Part shown: positions 9,107 to 15,742 of the stretch, piece after piece
Position numbering within the stretch: the stretch's first letter is position 1
How the letters are laid out: each line of letters begins with the position of its first letter
From: Thiorhodococcus minor
GTDB lineage: Bacteria; Pseudomonadota; Gammaproteobacteria; Chromatiales; Chromatiaceae
Reading direction: 5' to 3'
Assembly: GCF_010820565.1 (NCBI RefSeq)
Contig: NZ_JAAIJQ010000066.1
Coordinates: forward strand, 1-32,694
Length of the DNA stretch: 32,694 bases
Translations under genes and position numbers: made by a program
Notes under the pieces: generated by a model
Databases searched by the model: none
What the model was told of the DNA's origin: nothing
Seen by the model: the letters and a program-made list of their open reading frames with translations, nothing else

Positions 9107-9985
9107 ATGTGCGACACCTGCGGCTGCAATATCACACCTGGTAACGAGCACCTCGTCCGTGGCGAGGGCAAGCACGCCAAGACCGAGGATGGTCGTGCAG
9201 CCGTTACCGTGCTCAAGGGACTCCTGTCCGAAAACGACCATCAGGCCGCCCATAACCGCGAGCACTTCGACCGTCGCGGGGTCCTGGCCCTCAATCTCAT
9301 GTCGTCCCCCGGGGCCGGCAAGACCAGCCTGCTCGAGGCAACCATCGAGGCGATTGGCCAGCATCTGGGCATCGCCGTGATCGAGGGCGATCTGGAGACC
9401 GAGAACGACGCCGAGCGCATCCGCGCCAAGGGCGTACAGGCGGTCCAGATCGCGACCGGCAGCGCCTGCCACCTTGATGCCCATCTGGTCCACGACGCGC
9501 TGCACCGCCTGGACCTCAGTAATGTCGACATCCTCTTCATCGAGAACGTGGGCAATCTCGTCTGTCCCGCCAGCTTCGACCTCGGCCAGCACCGCAACGT
9601 GACCCTGCTATCCGTGCCCGAGGGCGACGACAAGCCCGCGAAGTACCCAGTCATGTTCAGGGCCGCGGACCTGGTGCTCTGCACCAAGACCGACCTGCTT
9701 CCCCACATGCCTGAGTTCCAGCCCGAGCAGGCCGAGCGCTACCTGCGCGACCTGGCCAGCACCGCTCCCTTCGAGGCCGTCTCGACACGCGCTTCCGGCG
9801 ATCTATCGGCTTGGATTCAATGGCTGCAGGACGAGCTGCACGCCCAGCGCGCGCGCCTCGAGCTCGGCCGCACCATCCGGCCGAACGTCCAGAAGGACGG
9901 CGAGCGTCTGCACGCATCCCAAGACGCCTCGGGACACCATCACCACCATGAGGCTGGGCATCACCAGGCCCGCAGCCACGGCTGA
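9107..9985 (+). CDS. hypB: hydrogenase nickel-incorporation GTPase HypB, with C-terminal His-rich tail
   Basis: This 292-residue SIMIBI-class GTPase drives nickel delivery to HypA and the hydrogenase. The N-terminus MCDTCGCN is the high-affinity CxxCGC nickel site. The G domain has the P-loop SSPGAGKTSLL, EGDLETENDAERI, the metal-site Cys in GSACHLDA and ENVGNLVCPASFDLG, and the specificity motif TKTD. A Shine-Dalgarno-like GGGAG lies about 10 nt before ATG 9107. The last 20 or so residues form a His-rich tail (HHHHHEAGHHQ). In many HypB proteins a His-rich stretch lies near the N-terminus, so its C-terminal position is unusual. It probably stores or buffers nickel. Confidence 0.95.
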   Translation: MCDTCGCNITPGNEHLVRGEGKHAKTEDGRAAVTVLKGLLSENDHQAAHNREHFDRRGVLALNLMSSPGAGKTSLLEATIEAIGQHLGIAVIEGDLETENDAERIRAKGVQAVQIATGSACHLDAHLVHDALHRLDLSNVDILFIENVGNLVCPASFDLGQHRNVTLLSVPEGDDKPAKYPVMFRAADLVLCTKTDLLPHMPEFQPEQAERYLRDLASTAPFEAVSTRASGDLSAWIQWLQDELHAQRARLELGRTIRPNVQKDGERLHASQDASGHHHHHEAGHHQARSHG

Positions 9986-10246
9986 GCAGGGAGCGAGCGC
10001 ATGGAGCGGACCTGCCGCACAGCCTGAAGTAGAGCGATGATCTCGGGCGGCCATACCTGCGTCTGACGCCAGACCAGCCTGCCCGGGGTGCCAAAGACGC
10101 TGGCGCGGCTTCGCCCTTGGAACAGCGCCCGAGCAACGCCACCCAGAATCGAGATACACGGCTGGGCCGATAGACAAATCGTTGCCCAGCGTCTACATAG
10201 AAAGACTCGGAAATAACGAGCACCATACTTTGGAGGATCTGAGGCA
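9986..10246. other. intergenic region between hypB and the Gly/Tyr-rich protein gene
   Basis: These 261 bases contain no gene I can support. The 3' part carries a GGAGG Shine-Dalgarno sequence at 10232-10236 for the next gene. Minus-strand frames stay open here for about 90 codons, but none has a recognisable start or a family match. Confidence 0.35.
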
Positions 10247-10717
10247 GTGTCTTTAAAGCCTTATAAAGCCCTTTCCGTTCTGACCCTGACGACGGCCGCC
10301 ACCTTGATGGCCTTTGCCCCGGTTAGCCAAGCCTTCAACTTCGGCAACATGATGAACCCGAGCCGATGGATGGGGGGCAGCAACGACCGCTACGACGATC
10401 GCTATGACGAGCCCTACTGGGGCGGACCCTATGGCGGCGGATACGGCTACCCCGGCGCCTATGGCTCGCCTTATGGCATGCCCTATGGCGCGCCGGGCTT
10501 CGGGATGCCGCCGGCCGGCTATGGTGCACCTGGCTACGGCGGCGCTCCCGCGACACCTCAGGCAGCACCCCAAGCACCCTCGAGCAGCAGCTCCGAAGTC
10601 GAGGCGCTCAAGCGGCGCATCGAAGAGCTGGAGGCGAGACAGCAGAGCCAGCAGCGCCCCCCGGCTTCGAATGACTGGCCCTCGGCACCCGCGTTTCGCC
10701 CCATGAATCAGTACTGA
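10247..10717 (+). CDS. secreted Gly/Tyr/Pro-rich low-complexity protein with a short coiled coil
   Basis: A 156-residue exported protein starting at GTG 10247 (GGAGG 10 nt upstream). Residues 1-29 are a signal peptide ending SQA. The mature part starts FNFGNMMNPSRWMGG, followed by an acidic/aromatic patch (NDRYDDRYDEPYWGG). Residues 60-100 are tandem GYG, PYG and APGYG repeats, then an Ala/Pro/Gln linker and a charged helix (SEVEALKRRIEELEARQQ, about 115-133). Gly/Tyr-rich exported proteins form the envelope of sulfur globules in purple sulfur bacteria, and this composition is compatible with that. The coiled coil and NFGNMMNPS motif are not ones I can tie to SgpA/B/C, so the role is unassigned. 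No cysteine is present in the mature protein. Confidence 0.75.
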   Translation: MSLKPYKALSVLTLTTAATLMAFAPVSQAFNFGNMMNPSRWMGGSNDRYDDRYDEPYWGGPYGGGYGYPGAYGSPYGMPYGAPGFGMPPAGYGAPGYGGAPATPQAAPQAPSSSSSEVEALKRRIEELEARQQSQQRPPASNDWPSAPAFRPMNQY

Positions 10718-11125
10718 TTCGCACCGAAACCGCAGACGCGGGAGGAGCAGCTAGCGACCTGCGTCCGTCAGTCGTTCTGACAAGCCTTGATCGATGCCCG
10801 AGGCCTTCACCCGCCGGGGAAATCCAAGATATCCCGAGCGATGGCCAACGCGCTGATCGGGGCAGACTGGACCGCTGGTGGCTAGAGAGCCGACGGCTCC
10901 GTTCCGGTCATCGCGACCCGCAGCCCCGCCACAGCGCGGGGTTTTTCATACTGCTCCTCTTCCGAGGACATCCCATCAGCGATCGGCTCCGGGCATGGAA
11001 TCGCCGTGAGCGCCCGCTCCTGATACCATTCCGCGATCCCTTCGGCGCGGCCGCGCCCCTGACCGAAGGCAGCCTTGGGCGCCGACCACTGCCCGAGCCT
11101 CACCTTTACTTAGAGGGAAGAAGCC
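10718..11125. other. intergenic region with terminator between Gly/Tyr-rich and DUF302 genes
   Basis: These 408 bases hold one clear terminator (10924-10946) and a small palindrome GAGCC-GAC-GGCTC (about 10889-10901) upstream of it. A minus-strand 73-codon GTG frame (10882-11103) crosses the terminator stem and is probably chance. A short Shine-Dalgarno-like AGAGGGAAG precedes the DUF302 start. Confidence 0.4.
10924..10946 (+). terminator. intrinsic terminator, plus orientation
   Basis: CCCCGC and GCGGGG form a 6-bp stem with a 6-nt loop, followed by TTTTT. It lies 207 nt after the stop of the Gly/Tyr-rich gene. It therefore ends that transcript with a long 3' UTR, or ends a separate small RNA. 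Confidence 0.75.
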
Positions 11126-11602
11126 ATGATGCAGCTCACTCGCGCCCTGCTCACCCTGGCGCTGGTCAGCGCACTCATTCGACCGGCAGGCGCCGCCGAG
11201 CCAGGCTACGTCGTCCACACCACGGACGGCGCCTTCGAGGACGTCATGGAAGGGCTGAAGGCCGCCATCCATGAGCGTGGCCTCTACATCAACGAGATCA
11301 TGGATATGGGCGGGATGCTGAAGCGAACGGGCGAAGATCTCGAGCTCGGCGCGCCAGCCTACACCCAGGCCAAGTCAATCCAGTTCTGCAGCGCGCTACT
11401 CTCTCACGAAATGACGATCGAGCACCCGGAGCGCATCGTCAATTGCCCCTTCATCATCAGCATCTACGCAAAGGCGGGCGAGCCCGGCACGACCTATGTC
11501 GCACACCGTGAAATCCCGGCGCAAGAGCAGGCATCCAGCCCAGCGATGAAGAAGGTCGCCGAGATGCTCAGGGACTTGTCCGAGGCCGCGATCGCCTGGT
11601 GA
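11126..11602 (+). CDS. periplasmic DUF302 domain protein
   Basis: A 158-residue exported protein with a signal peptide over residues 1-23 (AGA cleavage). The rest is a single DUF302 domain: YVVHTTDGAFEDVMEGLKAAI, then GLYINEIMDMGGML, FCSALLSHEM, ERIVNCPFIISIY and TTYVAHREI. DUF302 proteins are small alpha/beta-fold proteins often found in sulfur-oxidising and anaerobic bacteria, and their biochemical role is not settled. The start could be ATG 11126 or ATG 11129, both served by the same purine-rich site. It is followed 56 bp later by the glycosyltransferase operon, with no terminator between them, so read-through is possible. Confidence 0.85.
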   Translation: MMQLTRALLTLALVSALIRPAGAAEPGYVVHTTDGAFEDVMEGLKAAIHERGLYINEIMDMGGMLKRTGEDLELGAPAYTQAKSIQFCSALLSHEMTIEHPERIVNCPFIISIYAKAGEPGTTYVAHREIPAQEQASSPAMKKVAEMLRDLSEAAIAW

Positions 11603-11658
11603 TTGCCGCCGTCTCACTGCTCTCGACCAGGATGCCATCAAGGACAGGGTGAGGCCGA

Positions 11659-13773
11659 ATGGCGATCGCACGCGCTCAAGGCGCCAATCTCGTCGAGATC
11701 GTCGTCCGTTACCTCCCGCGGGTGCTCCACGTCCTGAGGACGGAGGGTGCGGGCGTCCTGGCCCGCAAGCTCAAGCGGCGACTCCAGACCACGCCGCTGG
11801 CCGTCAAAGGGCCGCCCAGCCTGCTCAGGCTCGAGGAGCCCTTCGAGCCAGTCGCCCTGCCCCAGCCCGAGGCGCCCAAGGCCTCGGTCGTCATCCCTGT
11901 CTTCAATCAGTTCGCCTACACCCACCATTGCCTCTGCGCGCTCACCCAGGCCGGTGCCGCCATCGACTTCGAGGTCATCGTGGTCGATGATTGCTCGAGC
12001 GACGGCTCGGCGGAGCGGCTAGCGGGCTACCCGGGTGTCCGGCTCGTGCGCAATCGCGAGAATCTCGGCTTCGTCGGCTCCTGCAACCAGGGCGCCGCGC
12101 TCGCCCGAGGCGAGCTCATCGTCTTTCTGAACAACGACACCCAGGTCCAGCCCGGCTGGCTGGATGCCCTGGCCGCAACCTTCGAAGAAGCCGAGGACGC
12201 CGGCATCGTCGGCAGCCGGCTCATCTACCCGGACGGCCGTCAGCAAGAGGCCGGGGGCATCCTCTTCAGCGACGGCTCGGCCTGGAACTACGGCCACCTC
12301 GACGACCCCAACAAGCCGCACTACAGCTATCGACGCGCCGTCGACTATTGCTCCGGCGCGACCCTCGCCATCCGGGCCGATCTCTTCAGGGCGCTGAAGG
12401 GTTTCGACACGACCTTCGCACCGGCCTATTACGAAGACACGGATCTCGCCTTCCGGGTCCGGGCGGCCGGCTATCAGGTCTACTACCAGCCGCTCTCGGT
12501 CGTCGTGCATTTCGAGGGCATTTCGGCCGGCCGCGACGAGGGCGGGGAGACTGGTCTCAAGCGCTTCCAGCGCATCAACCAGGCGCGCTTCCGCGGGCGC
12601 TGGGGCGATGAGCTGGCAGACTACGGCGCCCGGGGCGAGGACCTCGAGCGGGTCAAGGAGCGCCGCGTCCAGCGGCGCGCCTTCATCGTCGACAACTACA
12701 TGGTGACCCCCGACCGGGAATCCGGCTCCCTGCGGATGCTGAACCTCTTTCGCATCCTGCAGTCCCTGGGGTACAAGGTCACCTTCGCCGCGGCCAACCT
12801 CGAGGCGCCCCAGCCCTATGTCTCGAATCTACAGCGGCTTGGCGTCGAGGTGCTCTACCGGCCCTATGTGCGCTCCATCAAGCGGCACCTCGCCGCGCAA
12901 GGCAGCAGCTACGACCTGGTCCTGCTGAGCCGCGCGGACGCGGCCGCGCAGGTGATCGCCGCGGCACGACGCCATTGCAGTCGGGCAAAGATCGTCTTCG
13001 ACACTGTCGACCTGCATTTCCTGCGCGAGCAGCGTCTGGCGGAGCTGCTGGGCGATCGCGCCATGCGCGTGGTCGCGGAGGTGCGCAAGCGCCAGGAGCT
13101 CGACCTCATGCGGCAGGCAGACCTGACGTTGGTCGTGAGCGAGGCGGAGCGCGACCTCCTCGCGCGGGAGGCGCCGGATGTGGAGGTGCGCGTCGTCTCC
13201 AACATCCACCAGATCTTCGGCTCCGCCCGGCCCATGCGCGAGCGCCACGACCTGGTCTTCATCGGCGCCTTCGCGCACCCGCCGAACAGAGACGCCGTCC
13301 TCTTCCTCTGTCACCAGGTCATGCCCCGGATCCGCGCCCGCAGCCCCGGCATCAAGCTGCGCGTCATCGGCGCGAATCCACCCAGCGAGATCCTGGATTG
13401 CGCGGGAGACGACATCGCCATCCTCGGCTATGTGCCGGATGTCGAGCCCCATTTCGCCGCTTGCAGGCTCTCGGTCGCCCCGCTCAGATATGGCGCGGGC
13501 GTCAAGGGCAAGATCAACCAGAGCCTGGCCCATGGACTCCCGGTGGTCGCCACGCCGATCGCGGTAGAGGGCATGCATCTGGTCGATGGCGAGTCCGTCC
13601 TCATCGCCGAGACGGCCCAGGACTTCGCAGAGGCCGTGCTGCGCCTCTACGATGACACGCCGCTCTGGCAGCGGCTCTCGCGCGGCGGACTCGAGGTGAT
13701 GGAGGCCCATTTCAGCTTCGCCGCCGCCGAGCGCGCCCTGCACGAGGCATTGGCCACGGGGCCAAGCCGATGA
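11659..13773 (+). CDS. bifunctional glycosyltransferase: GT2 domain fused to GT4 domain
   Basis: A 704-residue fusion. Residues 75-300 are a GT2 (GT-A fold) domain: KASVVIPVFNQFAYT, the nucleotide-binding VIVVDDCSSDGS, LGFVGSCNQGA, FLNNDTQV, and the acceptor-side FDTTFAPAYYEDTDLAFRVR. Residues 330-700 are a GT4-type domain: RAFIVDNYMVTPDRESGSLRM, FDTVDLHFLREQRL, VSEAERDLL, VFIGAFAHPPNRDAV and GAGVKGKINQSLAHGLPVVATPIAVEGM. Such fusions add two successive sugars in O-antigen, capsule or exopolysaccharide synthesis. No membrane segment is seen, so the protein is cytoplasmic or peripheral. The stop overlaps the next start (ATGA), showing a coupled operon with the next two genes. Confidence 0.9.
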   Translation: MAIARAQGANLVEIVVRYLPRVLHVLRTEGAGVLARKLKRRLQTTPLAVKGPPSLLRLEEPFEPVALPQPEAPKASVVIPVFNQFAYTHHCLCALTQAGAAIDFEVIVVDDCSSDGSAERLAGYPGVRLVRNRENLGFVGSCNQGAALARGELIVFLNNDTQVQPGWLDALAATFEEAEDAGIVGSRLIYPDGRQQEAGGILFSDGSAWNYGHLDDPNKPHYSYRRAVDYCSGATLAIRADLFRALKGFDTTFAPAYYEDTDLAFRVRAAGYQVYYQPLSVVVHFEGISAGRDEGGETGLKRFQRINQARFRGRWGDELADYGARGEDLERVKERRVQRRAFIVDNYMVTPDRESGSLRMLNLFRILQSLGYKVTFAAANLEAPQPYVSNLQRLGVEVLYRPYVRSIKRHLAAQGSSYDLVLLSRADAAAQVIAAARRHCSRAKIVFDTVDLHFLREQRLAELLGDRAMRVVAEVRKRQELDLMRQADLTLVVSEAERDLLAREAPDVEVRVVSNIHQIFGSARPMRERHDLVFIGAFAHPPNRDAVLFLCHQVMPRIRARSPGIKLRVIGANPPSEILDCAGDDIAILGYVPDVEPHFAACRLSVAPLRYGAGVKGKINQSLAHGLPVVATPIAVEGMHLVDGESVLIAETAQDFAEAVLRLYDDTPLWQRLSRGGLEVMEAHFSFAAAERALHEALATGPSR

Positions 13774-14684
13774 CGCCCAGGCTTACCCCGCGTGTCTCTG
13801 TGATCGTCGTCAACTACAACGCTGGCGCGCTCCTGGGCCAATGCGTCACCGCCGCCCTGGGCTCGGACATCCCAGTCGAGGTCATCGTCAGCGACAACGG
13901 CTCCACGGACGAAAGTCTGGAAAGGCTCCGCCAGGCCTGGAGCGAGGACAGCCGGCTGGCCGTGATCGAGAACGGCGCCAACCTCGGCTTCGCCAAGGCG
14001 AACAACAAGGCGCTCCCGCAAACAGGTGCCGACTATCTGTTATTCCTGAACCCGGACTGCCTGGTCGCCCCCGAGACGCTCGGCCTGGTCCAAGCCTTCC
14101 TGGAGCGGCATCCCGAGGTCGGCATGGCCGGCTGCCTGGTCCTGGATCCGGATGGCAGTGAGCAGGTCGCCTGCCGACGCTCGATTCCGGATCCCTGGAT
14201 CGCGCTCAAGCGCATCCTGCACCTGGACCGGCTGGGTCAGGGCAGCGCAGGGCGCCGCCTGAATCACAACCGCGCGCCACTGCCTGAAGGTCCCATCGAG
14301 GTGGAGGCCATCTCCGGCTCCTTCATGATGGTGCGCCGCACCGCCCTCGACGCGGTCGGCCCGCTCGACGAGGGCTACTTCCTGCACTGCGAGGACCTGG
14401 ATTGGTTCGTGCGTTTCCACCAGGCCGGATGGAAGATCGCGCTCGTGCCCAAGGCGCGCGTGACCCACTACAAGGGGAGCTGCAGCACCAGCACGCCCAT
14501 CGCGGTCGAGCGCCACAAGCACCAGGGCATGGCGCGCTTCTTCCGCAAGCATCAGGCGCGCCGCTATCCACGCCCCTTCGGGTGGCTCGTGCTCGTCGGG
14601 ATCAGGCTGCACTTCTGGCTCAAGGCAGCGTCCCTGGCCGCGCGAGGCCTGTGGAGAAAGCGACACGGGGAAGCAGCAGGATGA
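13770..14684 (+). CDS. glycosyltransferase family 2 (rhamnosyltransferase-like)
   Basis: A 304-residue GT2 enzyme. It has VSVIVVNYNAGALLGQC, the donor-binding VIVSDNGSTDES, the metal-site region LLFLNPDCLV, and the acceptor-side motif GSFMMVRRTALDAVGPLDEGYFLHCEDLDW. This arrangement is that of the WbbL/rhamnosyltransferase-like GT2 group used in O-antigen and exopolysaccharide assembly; the actual sugar is not determinable. A hydrophobic stretch near the C-terminus (PFGWLVLVGIRLHFWLKAASL) may associate with the membrane. Start and stop both overlap the neighbouring genes by 4 nt. Confidence 0.9.
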   Translation: MTPRLTPRVSVIVVNYNAGALLGQCVTAALGSDIPVEVIVSDNGSTDESLERLRQAWSEDSRLAVIENGANLGFAKANNKALPQTGADYLLFLNPDCLVAPETLGLVQAFLERHPEVGMAGCLVLDPDGSEQVACRRSIPDPWIALKRILHLDRLGQGSAGRRLNHNRAPLPEGPIEVEAISGSFMMVRRTALDAVGPLDEGYFLHCEDLDWFVRFHQAGWKIALVPKARVTHYKGSCSTSTPIAVERHKHQGMARFFRKHQARRYPRPFGWLVLVGIRLHFWLKAASLAARGLWRKRHGEAAG

Positions 14685-15742
14685 GCGCAGCCTTGGGGCA
14701 GGACCTCGGCAAGGTCCTGGTCACCGGAGCGACCGGTCAAGTCGGCCGCCGCCTGGTTGCCACCTTGATCCAGCAAGGGCATGCGGTGAGCGTGCTGACC
14801 CGCTCGCGCGATGCGGCGGCAGACCTCTGGCCCGCGGGGCGCGTCGCGGCCCTGCAAGCGGACCTGACCAAGCCCGACACGCTCGCCGCCCTGGACCTGG
14901 ACCAGATCGACACCCTCTTCCACCTGGCGAGCTATGCGCCGAGTCCCGAGGAGCCGGATCTCTACAACGCCCCCGGCCACTGGGAGGTGACGGCCCAAGG
15001 CACGCGCAATCTGGTCGCGCGCCTCGCCGGGGCGCGGCTGCGCCAGCTGGTCTATGTGAGCAGCATCAAAGCCATGGGTGATGGGGCGGTCAACCTCGGG
15101 CGGCCGGCGGACGAGTCGACCGAGCCGCGGCCGGACAGCCTATACGGGCGGGCGAAGCTCGCGGCCGAGCAGGCGGTGCTGGAGCTGGGCCGAGACAAGG
15201 GCATCAAGGCCAGCGTCATGCGTCTGCCCATGGTCTATGGCATCGGCGAGGCGGGCAACATCCCGCGCATGATCGAGGCGATCGCCGCCCGACGCTTCCC
15301 GCCCTGGCCCAGAATCGAGAACCACCGCTCGGCGATCCATGTGGACGACGCCATCGCCGCGGCGCTCCTCATCGCGCGGAGCCCGAAGAGCGACGGACAG
15401 GTCTATTGCGTGACGGACGGGCGGGGCTATTCCACGCGTTGGATCTACGAGCGCGTCCAAGACGCCCTGGGGAGGAAGACTCCAGATTGGACCCTACCCT
15501 TGAGCCTGCTCCAACTGGCCGCCGGCATCGGCTCGCTGGCCGAGCGCCTGCTCGGGCGCCGGATGCCGCTCACCCTGGAAGGCCTCGGCAAGCTGACTGG
15601 AGACGCCTGGCTCTCATCGGACAAGCTGAGGCGCGAGCTGGGCTTCATTCCCAGGCATAGCCTGGAGGACGAGATCCCCCGCTTGACCCTGGCGCTGCAG
15701 GCGACACCTTCTCCAAGACCTGAGCGACCGCCCGGTCCGTAA
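14681..15742 (+). CDS. NAD-dependent epimerase/dehydratase (extended SDR)
   Basis: A 353-residue extended short-chain dehydrogenase acting on a nucleotide sugar or lipid-linked sugar. The Rossmann motif is VLVTGATGQVGRRL. The active site has VYVSSIKAM (Ser) and Tyr155/Lys159 in SLYGRAKLAAEQ. The substrate-side segment AIHVDDAIAAALLI follows. The C-terminal helices (LPLSLLQLAAGIGSLAERLLGR) resemble those of SDRs that follow undecaprenyl-phosphate sugar transferases. ATG 14681 overlaps the preceding stop by 4 nt. The last 98 bp overlap the end of the convergent DUF1631 gene on the other strand. Confidence 0.88.
   Translation: MSAALGQDLGKVLVTGATGQVGRRLVATLIQQGHAVSVLTRSRDAAADLWPAGRVAALQADLTKPDTLAALDLDQIDTLFHLASYAPSPEEPDLYNAPGHWEVTAQGTRNLVARLAGARLRQLVYVSSIKAMGDGAVNLGRPADESTEPRPDSLYGRAKLAAEQAVLELGRDKGIKASVMRLPMVYGIGEAGNIPRMIEAIAARRFPPWPRIENHRSAIHVDDAIAAALLIARSPKSDGQVYCVTDGRGYSTRWIYERVQDALGRKTPDWTLPLSLLQLAAGIGSLAERLLGRRMPLTLEGLGKLTGDAWLSSDKLRRELGFIPRHSLEDEIPRLTLALQATPSPRPERPPGP

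Noticed and set aside
9960-10230. minus-strand frames overlapping the hypB end, including one reading about 90 codons
   Set aside because: No credible start codon or family match; long chance frames are common in GC-rich DNA.
10882-11103. 73-codon GTG frame on the minus strand
   Set aside because: It crosses the stem of a plus-strand terminator, has no convincing ribosome binding site and matches no family I know.
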